DNA of 64,000 nucleotides from Tillus elongatus (GCA_964006375.1 OZ023266.1:65040946-65104945); one strand, 5' to 3'. Shown: positions 12,929 to 24,039, counted from the first letter of the stretch. Notes: a model not told the origin generated them from the sequence alone. A program made the numbers and translations.

Positions 12929-15900
12929 ATATTTTAACAACACACCACGAGGGTTTACAGCCTAAATACTATCGTACTGTGGGTGTCGACAAGGAGGAAG
13001 GAGACAACTTGTTAATTCTGGACTTGGAGGTTCGGAGGAGAAGGAAAACATGTGGCGGAAAGGAATTCCACAACTTGGAAGTCCTCGGGACAAAAGAGCG
13101 AGAATAACAAGATGTCCTATGTCTGGTGAACTGGGCAGTAAAAGGGTGCATTCGCTCTGTTCCGCTGGTAGATCTGTTGGGGGCAGCAGGTGGAGGAACT
13201 ATGGAAGAAAGCTCCCCTGAGCAGTGCCCGTGCAGATATCTATAAAAGAGAGAGAGGTCACCAACGGCACGTCGGTGGGCAAGGGATGGCAGCCTTTGGT
13301 TGAGGGTAAAGTCACCGATGAGACGTATAGCTCTCTTCTGAATGGAGTCCAGGATAGCGAGTGTAGACGCGGCAGCTGCACCCCAGATATGGGAACAGTA
13401 TTCGAGTGTGGTCTTATTTGTGATGTATATAAAAGGTATAGAGATTAGCTGGTGAAAAGTATTTGCGAGCCCGGAAGAGGAAACCTAATTTCTTAGCAGC
13501 CGCTTCTGCAATTGATATGACATGTCGGTGCCAATTGAGATTTCGATCCACAGAAATGCCAACAAGTGAAAAGGACTCATTACTTTGAATAACTTGGTTG
13601 TTCATTGTCATCGGTCTAGGGCTGGTGTATCTTTTATGAGAAAGAAAGCAAGACTGAGATTTGGTGGGGTTGAATTGTACAAGATTTCTACTTCCTCAGT
13701 CTAATATCTTTTGGAGATTCAAGGAGACAGAACCCTCCATGAGTCTGCGATCCTCATCTAATTGGGATAAAGAGAATATTGTATATTTGAGTGGAGGGTG
13801 ATGTCGTCCGCGTAACTGTGAACTGGGTTGGATGTGCTAGAGATGAGGTCATTGATGTGGAGAAAAAACAAAGTAGGGGCTAAAGCTGAACTTTAAGGAA
13901 CTCCTGCATTAATTGGATACAGTTTAGAGGAATGGCCATCCGCGGCAACAGAAATGCTCCGGTTGGAAAGGAAATTTGGAGTCCAGGTATAGAGTTTTGG
14001 TGGTAGGCCATAGGCCGGAAGTTTATTAAGCACGCTGCATGCCAGACCTGGTAGAATGCTTTGGATATGTCTAGAGCGGGATTCACCGTGTAGTTCCATA
14101 CACTTGTTCCAAGAATGGGTGACAGAGGAAAGGAGGTCGGCAGCCGATCTGCGCTGACGGAATCCATACTGCCTGCCGTGGATTAGACTGTTTTTCAAGA
14201 AATTTTAGTAATTCGGTGTTTATATACTTTTCCATCACTTTAGAGACGACTTAAAGGAAAGAAATGGGCCTGTAATTGCTAGGAAGCGCTTTGGATCCTT
14301 TCTTGGGGGATGGGTTGTACTCGAGCAATTTTCCAGTTACATGGGAATATGACTTTATTGCAAGATATCTGAAACAGACGAGTCAGCACAGGAGCAAGTT
14401 CTGGTGCGCATTTTTTGAGAACAATTGCTGCGATCTCGTCAAGGCCAGAGGCTTTCCTGGTACTAAGAGGAGAGAGCATCTGTCGTACTTTTTAGTTTTG
14501 AAAATGATATCAGTCATTTTATACGCGACATTGGGGACTGTTGGTGGTTGAACATTTAGAGGTGGGTTGAGAGTCGAATTGCCGGCGAAAAACGAAGCAA
14601 AAAGCTCAGCCTTGCCCAGGGTGGTAGAAACAATTTCATTCCCTGAGACAAGAGGTGGGAACGCGTTTTTGCAGAAATTATTCCCAATAGATTTAGCAAG
14701 AGTCCAGAAGGGTTAGCCGCCGTTGGAGCTTAAGAGGACTTAGTTTTTGATGTGGTTATTAAACGAGTTTTTTGCCTCGGAAATTATGCGGACATAGCGG
14801 TTTCTTGCGTCGTTAAATGCTTGGCGATTTTCTTGACTGGGATTGTGTAGAAGCGTTTTGTCACAGGATTTAGAGAACCACGGCTTTTGAGTGGCTAAAG
14901 AGGTTTTCTGTGTACGTGGAATAAATAATTCCATGCCAGCTTGGATAATTTCGGTGACGTTTTGTGAGATATCAGAGTGATCAGGATGAGAGAAGCAGAC
15001 AGACGCCCATGGAAATGAGGAAAAGTAATCCCGCATTTCGTCCCAGTTTGCGGAGTTGTAGTGCCAAACGAAACGTGGGTGTGATGACTGTGTGACCTCG
15101 GGTTGCATTGCGCAGAAAGCAGTCACCATGGCGTGGCCTGAGCGACCAAGGGGGCGGTGACTGATATAGCATTTAGGTTTTGTAGTAAGAAGGAGATCCA
15201 AGGGATTTGAGCTGTGTGTGTTGGGATACAAGGAAAGTAAGTAGGTTGCTGAACCATATTGGCTAAAGAATTGCTGACTGCAAAGGCCTTAGCTGCTCTC
15301 CCTTATGGATCGGTTATTGAAGATCCTAGCCATTCCATATTCTGGACATTGAAGTCACCAAGAATAGTGACCTCGGAGGAAGGATATTCAGAAATCGGAT
15401 CGTTTTCTTCAGAAAGGTAGTCAAAGAGCTGGACCAAGTTGTTTTCAGAAGGTGACCGGTAAATGCAACAGATGAATTTAGTTGCAGCCCTGAGAGAGAG
15501 TTTTATCCATAGTATGTCTTTTCTTCCAGCTTCTAAATTGGGGAGTCTGGTGCAGGGTAGATTGCTACGGAAGTGTGCGCACACGCCTCCATGCAATCTA
15601 AAGGAAGTAAGGAGCTCATACCCCGGGAAATTAAGGTGATTAGTGGCTGCTTTGGCACTCATTTGGGTTTCGGTGAGGAAGATGAGTTGGGGTCTGTTAG
15701 CCTGGAGGAAATGGTGGACGGAGTTTAGGTTAGAATTTAGGCCACATATATTCGAAAAGGATATGTTAAATCTTGATGTTGGCGCCCCCTGTACACCCCT
15801 CTCCAGGAGATCCGAATGGAATCTTTTGTACAAGGAGGAGCCATCATCATTTTTGCTTATAAGGGAAACCGACTCATACACCAGAACCGCAAACGTCCGT

Positions 15901-15990
15901 TGGGACTTCACTGGCCCCTTGATGTATGGCGTGAAAAAAATCCTTTACTATTACGTAAAGGAAAATTCCACTACCACCTGCACTATTATG
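12929..15990 (-). pseudogene. non-LTR retrotransposon copy A (endonuclease-reverse transcriptase), dead
   Basis: Runs on the minus strand from about 15985 to 12930. The 5' part (15911-15303) encodes an AP-endonuclease-like domain: motifs NICGLNSN, LTETQ, GDFNVQN and EWLGSS, then LGRSGHAM where copy B keeps the usual SDH. The RT follows in broken frames: SGLDEIAAIVLKK (about 14430), YGFRQRRSAADL (about 14150), DISKAFYQVWH (about 14060) and YADD near 13815. The C-terminal part has NWHRHV, KKLGFLFRARKYFSPANLY and a distal RSFVPRTSKLWNS box. The tail ends TGTGTTGTT plus an A-rich stretch. Several stops and frameshifts kill it. There is no ORF1 upstream, as in copies B and C. Family placement near CR1/L2/jockey is an inference from the motif set. 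Confidence 0.88.
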
Positions 15991-16019
15991 ACGTAGAACT
16001 CTCCATCTCTGTCTAATTA

Positions 16020-16449
16020 CATAGAGTTACAGGTTCTATGACTGTTGCTCAACTTGCAGCCTACAGAAGCAACTAAGTATTGACAGTTTGTTCTCTTATC
16101 ACAACCTATAAATTGAAATTCCGTTTGTCAATTTATTCCTTTTCTAATTAAACTTGTTTAAGCATTAAGCAATTAATCATGGTACACTTACGAGCTACAA
16201 AGTCTTACTCATGGGCGAGTACCCTTGGTATAAGTTATTTTCACCTCATTAAATTTTATTCTTGCAGTGCATGGCTAAACATGAGTTTAGTTCTTCTGCA
16301 TGTAACAGGTCTTTAGTTAGATGTTAAATAATATTTTAGGCATTATGCATAAAGCATTTAATTAGTTAGTTTTTGTAAAGACACTGTCACATTGCGGGAG
16401 ATTTAAATTTGTCTAAGAACAATACTCATTCATATGTTTGCATCAGGTC
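16020..16449. other. AT-rich DNA, no gene seen
   Basis: Spacer between non-LTR copy A and the 49-bp minisatellite. Nothing recognisable. Confidence 0.45.
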
Positions 16450-16822
16450 TAAGGAAGGCAGTAACAAGTTATCTGAAAAAGGCAGTAAGAAGTTAGCTTC
16501 TAAACCATGATTTAATTAACTCTGAAGAAGGCAGTAAGAAATTAGCTTCCGAACAATGATATAATGAACTCTGAAGAAGGCAGTAAGAAGTTAACATTTA
16601 AACAATGATTTAATTAACTCTGTAGAAGGCAGTACGAAGTTAGCTTCCACACAATGATTTAATGAACTCTGAAGAAGGCAGTTAGCTTCTAAATCATGAA
16701 TTAATGAGCTCTGAAGAAGGCAGCAAGAAATTATCTTCCGAACAATGATATAATGAACTCCGAAGAAGGCAGTAAGAAGTTAGCAGCTAAACAGTCATGT
16801 AATGAACTCTGAAGAAGGCAAT
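16450..16822. repeat. 49-bp minisatellite, about 8 copies
   Basis: The unit contains CTCTGAAGAAGGCAGTAAGA, then AGTTAGCTTC and AAACAATGATTTAATGAA. Starts of CTCTG fall at 16520, 16569, 16618, 16667, 16709, 16758 and 16807, so the period is 49 bp with one 7-bp deletion. The first, more diverged copy lies near 16450-16519. It is non-coding. Confidence 0.92.
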
Positions 16823-17164
16823 GAACACTCAAATCCGCACCTGCAATAACCGTAGCAGAAGCACGCACTCTAATGCCCACCGTTACAGCTGAATTGTCCA
16901 TGAAGAGGGCAAGACACAGATTCCAGCTGAACAAAGATGTATACAGTGTACATCGAAACCAGGAGATAGCAGCATATACATCGGAATCCAAGCTAAGTGT
17001 CACAAAAGTGCGAAAACTAACCATTGATTCTTTTTTTTATATAACGTTTCATCTTTGTATAGCTTACCCTTCATAAAATGCTTCACTTTACGAACAAATT
17101 ATCTAGTTGGCAATTCATTCTTGTGTTTCTTATGTATCTTTTTTTCTCAAACCACTATTTAATT

Positions 17165-18060
17165 TTTAAAGTTCATTAATCAATTAAGGTTCAATATACT
17201 AGCCAACAATAATTTAAAATAATTTTCGTTATAGACTCATTTCTTTGAACGCCGGAGCTTGTCTGTGGATCATGCAATGTGTCCAGATACACTGTGGAGA
17301 TTTTTGTTTCAAAAGTGCTTGTATATTTTGGAATCTTCCAGACATTGTACGAGCACCATCGGTGCACATTCCGACGCAATTTTTCCATTATATGTTTGCT
17401 TCGTTTAGAAAATCATTTAAGAAAGCAAATAACGCAAGTACTGTTGCTTTGAGCTTAATTGGTTTACAGAATAGTAGTTCTTCTTCTGCTGAAATACCAT
17501 CACAAAATCGAGCACAGTAATTGAATAAGCATCTGAATTCCTGTCTGTCGGCTAATAATGCAACTTCCCGAAAAGCTGATGCTGTACATCTTCAGATATA
17601 TCACCAGTTCAACGGGCAACAGTATCATTTGATAGAGGTATGTACTTCAATTGTTTGGCACAGTTATCTCCAAGCATCATTTCTACCATCCCAATTGCAG
17701 CTGGCAGAATAAACTTTTCACCAGTGGTGCAAAGTTTTTTACATCTGGCTATTTTATATGAAATATGAGAAAAGTAAAGCTTCTTCATTCACAGATTTTC
17801 ATGATTTTTGCTTTTCATATGATTTCAATTATAGTTCGAAGAATTCTCTGGGTTACACACAAGCGGTTTCAAATGTTGTTTAAGTTTATTTGGTTTCATG
17901 CTGTCTGCTGTAAACATTTTTGAGCACATCGCCTAAAGGGACCTTTCTTCTTCATTTACCTAAGTGCTGGTAAACCCAAACTTTAAATATTCTTGAGGAT
18001 ATTTTCTTCATTTTTGTTTCGGAACTACTCTCGCATGTACACTTGTTGAGGCTTCACTAT
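17165..18060 (-). pseudogene. hAT-type (ZBED5-like) transposase remnant
   Basis: Read on the minus strand from about 18060. First comes a BED-type zinc-finger region: YLKFGFTST near 17975, then MCSKMF, MKPNKLKQHL. Next GEKFILPAAIGMVEMMLGD and KYIPLSNDTVAR near 17640-17720, then FCDGISAEEELLFCKPIKLK near 17490 and NCVGMCTDGARTMSG with CIWTHCMIHRQA between about 17380 and 17240. The order matches ZBED5-like hAT transposases, whose CTDGA and WTHC..HR boxes belong to the RNase H-like catalytic core. Frames are interrupted by stops and shifts, and the C-terminal dimerisation domain is missing. Motifs are only clear in broken frames, so ordinary open-frame searches would miss it. Confidence 0.75.
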
Positions 18061-18139
18061 CGTCAAATGCTCGCTTACGCACCCAAAAATTACTCCATGA
18101 TTCTGTATACTCGAATTAAACGTTGATTGAAACAGCTTC

Positions 18140-19738
18140 TCGTCCAGACACCAACATTTATTTCAGATCTTTTCTTGCACCCGGCGCGTTTCGACATTCC
18201 AAGAGGTCATCCTCAGGGGATAAATGTATAAACATAACAAGATAGGTCTGGCAGAAAAACATTAGTTTTTCCGGTAGGCAATTGTGCACATCAGAGCACA
18301 ATGATGACAAAGGTGATCTTCACAGAAAAATCAAAGGTCAAAGTCACATGTCACACAGTACAACATCGACCAACAGTCAAGTTAAAATCTATAAACTACA
18401 GATACAGTAACAACAGTTAAAAGTTTAAAAATGTTAAGTCAAACATGCAACTACGTTAACAAAGCTAACAGCACTCAGCAACTGAAAAGCACTGAAAGTT
18501 ACAAAACTGCCAAAGTCGAATAATGAACACTAAGTAAACAAGTCTATTGTAGAAGCACAAAGCAAAGCCAATGAGTGAAACTGACAGGTTAAACAACACA
18601 ATAGACAGGCAAAGTCAAGTAAGAAATCCAATGAGAACCATTAGGGCAAATTAAACAGTGAAACATTAAGTGAAACAAAAGGAACCATACTCACTTGAAC
18701 AATTCTCAAAAAATTGAACTCGAAACTATACAGGAAAGTTAAACAGGTCACAACATCATCCATTGTGCCAGGGAACATGCAACACTACATCTGCTTAATG
18801 CCAGAAAATTATCATCAAGAAGAAAAATCAATGAAAAAGATCGGCGATTATTAACAGCCATGATGAAGGGCGGCCATTATGTGAACTTAAAAACGGACAG
18901 GGTGCACCGGCGCAGGTGCGAAAGAAGTGTCAGAAGCGAAATGTCAATGACAAAAGAGCAAGGAATGGAAGGGGAGCTATAGAGCAGCCATCTTCAAAAC
19001 ATAATGTTCATGGTCGTGTAGAAAACCATAGAGTTCAACAGCACTATTACACCAATTGGCTATAGAATGAAGGAAAGTTAGTTAGATCCGTGTTGGACAA
19101 GTTCAAATCATCACTGGCTTGACACTTGGTATGTTTAAAAAACTCAATTTCTTCTAAGACGAATTGTTCTACGCCAAAGCTTAAAGGGTGCATAATTTTA
19201 GCATCTGTATTTTTGTTGAAGCAGTGGCAGCTCTCCCTCAAATGGCAACCAAATACTGACGTGCCATTGTTGAGCTGGTTTCTACTCCTAAGGTGCTCCG
19301 TGACTCTGGTGCCCAAAGATCCACCGGTTCTTCCTATGTAGATAGCTTTACACCCGGGGGTACCACATTTTAAGCAATAAACACCCGACTTATTTAGGTT
19401 TGGTATGCTATCCTTGTTGTGAATGAAGAAATTGTTGACAGTGTTTAAAGACTTAAATGAAAACCTGACATTGTCACACTTGAGAGCCTTGACAGCGGCA
19501 TTGGAAACGGGACCACAATAAGTAAACGGGAAATACGATATCCTCTCAGGTTGAACGAGGGGTAAGCTGGTGCTCGCTTCTATCAAGAGCTGACGGCTCC
19601 TTCTGTTGACAAACTTATCGACTATGTTGAGTGGGTACTCGTTGTTGACTGCGAGTTGTTTGATGAGGTTCAGTTCTCTGATGAAGTCAATCCCCGACAG
19701 TGGGATTCTGAAGAATCTGTCAACCAAAAATCAGAGAG
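18140..19738 (-). mobile_element. Penelope-like element, 5'-truncated
   Basis: The 3' end of a Penelope-like retroelement on the minus strand. It keeps the C-terminal linker and GIY-YIG endonuclease frame (19738-19047) and about 900 bp of A-rich 3' non-coding DNA down to about 18140. The terminal segment contains GGATGACCTCTTGG, then TCGAAACGCGCC, a pair of boxes often seen at Penelope ends. The reverse-transcriptase domain is absent, so this copy cannot move itself. Its upstream edge abuts a heat-shock-type promoter instead of RT sequence. Confidence 0.8.
19047..19738 (-). CDS. Penelope-type C-terminal frame with GIY-YIG endonuclease domain
   Basis: An uninterrupted frame of about 228 codons. 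Near the start is RIPLSGIDFIRELNLIKQLA, a segment typical of the linker after the RT of Penelope-like elements. The endonuclease begins at SGVYCLKCGTPGC (the GIY box, with a cysteine cluster), followed by AIYIGRTGG (the YIG box), RVTEHL and a later LEEIEFFKH carrying the metal-binding glutamate. In Penelope elements this domain nicks target DNA for reverse transcription. The frame lacks its own AUG at the start. Upstream, an ATG in good context at about 19745 is in the same frame but separated by a TGA four codons later. It is unusual here because most other element frames are broken. It could be a young fragment or a selected domain. Confidence 0.75.
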
Positions 19739-19848
19739 AGGCCATTTTGTGGGACATGTGTATACTATGTGAAAATCTACTGCTACTCGAATAACGTGAA
19801 TTGCAGTTAACATACAATTTACAACATACACATTAACGGTAGAAGGAT

Positions 19849-19928
19849 CGACTCGACTGAAACAGGCTGGAACTGAACGAGATGAAGCATTTATACACAC
19901 CACTCAGACGTTCTAGAATGTTCTAAAC
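19849..19928 (-). promoter_or_regulatory. heat-shock-type core promoter (HSE + TATA + initiator)
   Basis: On the minus strand, AGAACATTCTAGAACG (19909-19924) gives three perfect alternating nGAAn units, the binding site of trimeric HSF. A gapped series of further TTC modules lies upstream (about 19930-19960). About 14 bp downstream comes a TATA box (TATAAAT, 19895-19889). Two initiator-like sites follow: TCAGTT near 19874 and TCAGTC near 19858. About 110 nt of AT-rich leader leads to an AAAATGGCC start context at about 19745. Order and spacing match insect heat-shock gene promoters. The downstream heat-shock coding sequence is missing and Penelope sequence follows instead. Confidence 0.7.
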
Positions 19929-19959
19929 AAAGCGGAAATTATCGCGAAGCCGCGAGAAT

Positions 19960-20744
19960 GTCCGCTATAGTGGACGTAAGACAGGGGGGCGCGATTTTGG
20001 TATAGGGAATGTGTGTCGGAATTTTGTAAAGACTTTCTAGGGACACCTGTATGTAACATTTAAAAAATATTGTCTGTGATAGGTCTTTTAAAAAATCGTA
20101 GTTAAGGATTTTTAACAAATAGATCATAAATTCTTTGCAACACTATCTAGAGAACCAAAAGTCACTCAGCATATTATTTAAAGTAGCAATATAACACCAA
20201 CAGCTTGACATAATGGCGGTGTCTTTTACAAGTCATAAAATATATTCGAACATTAAAAGTTATCTCAGTACACCATATACATTCTTTTAAAGAAACCACA
20301 AGGCTTACGGCATCCGCGACAATTTCAAAGTTAGTTAAATGGCGCGAACGTAATGTAACGCAATGTGTTGTTTGGACAAATCCTAAAACTTTTATAGCCT
20401 TCTAACGAATATACATAGAGCCACGTTATAAGCGCAAGTTATTTTAATGTCGCTGAGAATGATGTGGTGCATATATGAGATAACTATAAATTGTTTAATA
20501 CCTCGAACCAAGTACCCTAGCCACAATAAATAAACACAATTAAATTAATTTACTAATCTGAAAAGGCCGGATGCAGAATATGCGTTATGGTAGAGATTTT
20601 ACATAGAGATCGGTTTCCATAAAAAAATTGCTATGGCCTGTCTAATGAATGTTTAAGTGTGTATGAATAATAGAATAATTAAATGAGCAAATTATGTAGT
20701 AAACGTGTGTTTTTAACCGGTAAGACATTCGAGTCATAAATTCA
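19960..20744. other. AT-rich DNA, no gene seen
   Basis: Upstream flank of the heat-shock-type promoter. No divergent gene, RNA gene or element end is recognisable. Confidence 0.45.
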
Positions 20745-21850
20745 AGCAGGATTAAAAAGTCTGGACGCAGCAAGTGCGTTTTTGTATTAAATTTTCAAAA
20801 AAAAAGTTTTTAACATTAAATATGCCTTTTTTAAATGAAAACAGGCATCAAATGTTGTTACCAGTATACTCTAATCAGTAAAAATAATGTACCATATCTC
20901 ATCAAATAAGATTTTCGTCAAAACACCCAAAAAAGTTTTTTTGCATGAAAATTTAGAAGCAATATTTTCACAGAAATGCGTAAACATTTTTAAAAATATA
21001 TTATTTAACATTTATTATTATGCTCTTCTCTTCTGAAACACAAAATACAGGCTGTTCTATTTGAAACAATTGAGTTATGACGGTATGATTTTTTAAATTC
21101 AGTCACTATTTGAGAGCGCCTGTATACGGTAAATCGATTTTCTCATGCAATAATATAAACGAGAACCTTTCTGAAAGCGCCATTTGCGTGAGACTCTGAC
21201 TTCTATTGGTAAAAACGCCGTATTACAATTTTTGATATGTGCCAAAAATGTTAAAAGTTGTAAGACAATTGAAATAACTCGAAAACAGGCATTACAATTC
21301 GATGGAAAATGCAAAAATGCAATATTATAAGGGGTGTTCGATTTTAAAAAATGTATCGTCAATGACTTATGGGCTACCTGTGATTGTCGAAATAATTTTT
21401 ATAAGAGGCAGCTCAAGATACCCTATAATTAACACATACAAGTGTTTCTCGTATAGTTACAAAAATATTGAGTTTTACCGTAGGAATGCGTCACCCTGTA
21501 TATATGTAAACAGATAAAAACTAAAACTAATCCCAGATATGGAGTCTAGGGAACCTAGTTAGCGTCCATTAAAAAAATCTCTATAGAACTCAAAAGTCCT
21601 GGTCTCCTCAATGGCGAATTTCTTCGACGAAAATTTGCTAAAAATTATAGACAATTCAACCATAAACTACTGCTAAAGCATCAGAGAAAGGGTATATGTG
21701 AAATTATTTTTTTGGAAACAGGTTAGTAAAATAAATTACAATGACGGCTGAAGCTAAAACTTGTAAGACACACTTCTTGCAACATTTTCTCCACAAAGCT
21801 CGTATTCGCTGTAGATTCTTTGCCTAAAAGCTACCAATAGAAAACATTGA
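20745..21850 (-). repeat. dispersed TA-tract repeat family, copy 2 (no TA tract left)
   Basis: Opposite orientation to 8215-9470. Landmarks in order are GGACGCAGCAAGTGCG (20762), CAGGCATCAAATG, GTACCATATCTCATCA, the extra module TATTGGTAAAAACGCCGT (21208), GACTTATGGGCTACCTGTGA (21363), CACCCTGTATATATG (21491), the CCAGATATGGAGTCTAG box and AGCATCAGAGAAAGGGT. The TA tract that other copies carry between CCCTGTATATA and the CGGATATGG box is reduced to TATATATG. Confidence 0.75.
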
Positions 21851-22107
21851 AAATTTTAGATAAATTGCAAAATTAATGTACAAATACAGTATCAAAGCTG
21901 AAATGACGATATAAAGTACCATTTAAGGTATCGCGTCAGTACCAAGTGTGTAAAAAGACGTTGTAATTAAAGATATAAAATTTAAATGACGCTATCGTGG
22001 CGTCATAGTCAAGAAAATACAATTGTAACTGGTAAAACTAATAGCCAGAAAGTATATAAATAGGTCAAGGACCATTCAGAAATACATGTAAGTGAACCTT
22101 ATAGTGA

Positions 22108-22365
22108 AATAATAAGTTTAAAGGTGAAAATCAGGAAGAAGTTACATACCTGATAGTTGCCATAGCAACAGGAGTGCGTGGAAACGAATATCTGTTGTCA
22201 AGGAACAAGATTGAGTTTCTTTTGTCTACAAACTCTCAATGGAATCGAGGACTGAGAAGCAACCAGTTTAAATTCATAGTCAAGAATGAATTTGGGAACA
22301 AAGTAAATGTCAACTACGGAGTGACAGCTGAAGTAAATCACAGGTACCAACATTTAAAATACTAA
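22108..22365 (+). CDS. unrecognised 86-codon open frame
   Basis: An open frame from just after a TGA (22105) to TAA, with an internal start-like GTG at 22174 but no ATG near its beginning. Codon use and residue mix look more protein-like than neighbouring AT-driven frames (LIVAIATGVRG, then QFKFIVKNEF and VNYGVTAEV). I recognise no family. It could be an exon of a split gene: a CAG lies directly before GAAGAAGTTACA at 22132. It could also be a fragment of an unnamed element, or chance. Confidence 0.25.
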   Translation, partial: NNKFKGENQEEVTYLIVAIATGVRGNEYLLSRNKIEFLLSTNSQWNRGLRSNQFKFIVKNEFGNKVNVNYGVTAEVNHRYQHLKY

Positions 22366-22859
22366 AGCCCTGTTTGCTTATAAAAATTGTAAAATTTATA
22401 AAATTTATATGAGTTTAATTTGTTTGTAAACATAAAAGATAGATATGTCGATAAAAAGAGATCTCTAGTAGTTTTAGTTGTAGACTCTTTTAGTAATGGG
22501 GGTTTTATATATTAATAAGTGTTATAAATGTATGTACAAATTCTATAAAACATTATAATTTTAGAAACTGAAAACTTGTATAATTAATTAGCAAGCAAAA
22601 TTTAAAGAGAAATTCAAAATATACATAAATATCCACAAATATCAACATCACATATGCTCCTTTTAAAGCATGACAGTCAAGTGGCCGGGAAGATTAAATA
22701 AACTATTATATGCAACTTGTAATGCACATACATACAGGGAAATAACATAAATAAAATGCAATAAAACAACTATATTTATTCATTTAAAATCATATTTAAT
22801 ACATAAAAGTCAAACATAGAGGGTATTACAAAATATATCATGTATCATAGCATATATGT
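22366..22859. other. AT-rich DNA, no gene seen
   Basis: No features recognised between the small open frame and the next TA-tract repeat. Confidence 0.45.
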
Positions 22860-22907
22860 CATAAATAACTTAACATAAAGTATTTTTATATAGGGTGTTT
22901 ATAAAAC

Positions 22908-23002
<95 letters not shown>

Positions 23003-23110
23003 AATACCGATCTCGGATGTGGGTGCTAGGGGCTCTAATTTGCGCTCATTGGAAAATCGTTCCCTCTCAATGAACAAAATTTTCTTAATGAAAATTCGCT
23101 TAAAATAATA
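22860..23110 (-). repeat. dispersed TA-tract repeat family, short copy 3
   Basis: A TA tract (22911-22998) followed by CGATCTCGGATGTGGGTG, CTAGGGGCTC, TTTGCGCTCATT and AATGAAAATTCGCT, the same boundary seen beside the TA tracts at 28608 and 36508. The remainder of the family is absent. Confidence 0.75.
22911..22998. repeat. (TA)n microsatellite, 88 bp
   Basis: A pure TA run lying at the usual position within a copy of the dispersed repeat. Confidence 0.99.
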
Positions 23111-23651
23111 AAATCAAACAAAACCCGCTTTCAAAGTACAAATTAGCCGCTGATTTAAATTTATTTTTCAGGGTATTACCCTCTTGACTTCATTATAAAA
23201 AAAATCTCTTAGACGCGAATTTAATAGCCGCCCTAATGTTTAAAACATAAAATACTAACTAGCAACCTTTCTATATAAAAAGTTGAATTGAATACTAGCA
23301 ACTTCTTAGGAGATTCTATTCACCCACACAATTACAAAATTTCAAACTTTTACAAAAAATTTATACAGAACGCGTAATTTAAATACATTAAATACATTGG
23401 TGTTTGGCAAAACTTAACAATGGGAAGTTAAATTGCCGCAAACTAAAAGTTTGTCAGTAAATCAACATTCTTTTCTTTCTGGACAATAAGTCATTAATTA
23501 GAATCGAGAGGTTTACTCAGCCCAATTAGATAAATTTCTAGTAAACATTCAGGTTAATGTTTGATATGTATCATTAAAATAGCGTTATAGCGCGTCGCTT
23601 ACAATTAATAATCCTTTAATTTAAATGGGTTTAAAAAGCTAAATCTCAAAT
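23111..23651. other. AT-rich DNA, no gene seen
   Basis: No recognisable feature up to the target duplication of the SINE at 23666. Confidence 0.4.
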
Positions 23652-23665
23652 ACATGACTCCACTT

Positions 23666-24025
23666 AAAAACCTCGGTGGTTCAGGGGTAAGAACGTGTGC
23701 CTCTGAACCGTAGGGTACTGGGTTCGATCCCAGGGTACTACTTTCACTTTTTCAGTACAAACTGTAAAATTAACATCAACCGAGGTTCTGGCATTGTATT
23801 TTAGCAAGTTGAATGTCTGCACGTTCCGCCCTTCGGAGAGGGCGTAAAGCCGTCGGTCCCGTGATCATGAGTTGTTGGGCACGTTAAAGATTCCTACCCT
23901 TCTTACAGAAAGGCAGGGGTTTGGCCAAATTTCCAGCATAGTGAGGTGAAACTGCTCCCTGGCGTCGGTGATTGGCCATAGTCGCGGAAATAGGCCGACG
24001 TTAAAGAAACAAAACACACACACAC
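23666..24025 (+). mobile_element. tRNA-derived SINE (family 1), copy 1
   Basis: A short retroposon of about 360 bp with a tRNA-like 5' head (internal pol III promoter: an A box around TGGTTCAGGGGTAA at 23677 and a perfect B box GGTTCGATCCC at 23721). A unique body follows with CGCCCTTCGGAGAGGGCG, GGGCACGTTAAAGATTCC, GGTGAAACTGCTCCC and ATAGTCGCGGAAATAGGCC, ending in a CA-rich tail. Direct repeats ACATGACTCCACTT (23652) and ACATGACGCCACTT (24026), 13 of 14 matching, are the target duplication. The anticodon-loop region CTCTGAA hints at a glutamine tRNA origin, which is only suggestive. A second copy is at 56441. Confidence 0.88.
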
Positions 24026-24039
24026 ACATGACGCCACTT

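Noticed and set aside
16450..16822. CRISPR array
   Set aside because: The 49-bp units are contiguous with no unique spacers, and the setting is clearly eukaryotic. The same applies to 27330-28100 and 41036-41420.
18185..18235. Hammerhead ribozyme in the Penelope-like 3' region (minus strand CTGAGGATGA ... CGAAACG)
   Set aside because: Penelope-like elements are known to carry hammerheads, but here the CUGAUGA core is altered, stem II does not pair convincingly and no cleavage-site strand was found. The similar boxes at 38977 and 50417 also fail.
19245..19395. Host GIY-YIG nuclease gene
   Set aside because: The linker upstream and the cysteine cluster fit Penelope-like elements specifically, and a Penelope-type 3' region follows, so I call it an element fragment, while noting the unusual promoter context.
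23669..23742. Functional tRNA gene
   Set aside because: The A and B boxes fit, but the segment heads a 360-bp retroposed unit with target duplications and a second copy at 56441, and the acceptor and anticodon stems are poorly paired. It is a SINE head.
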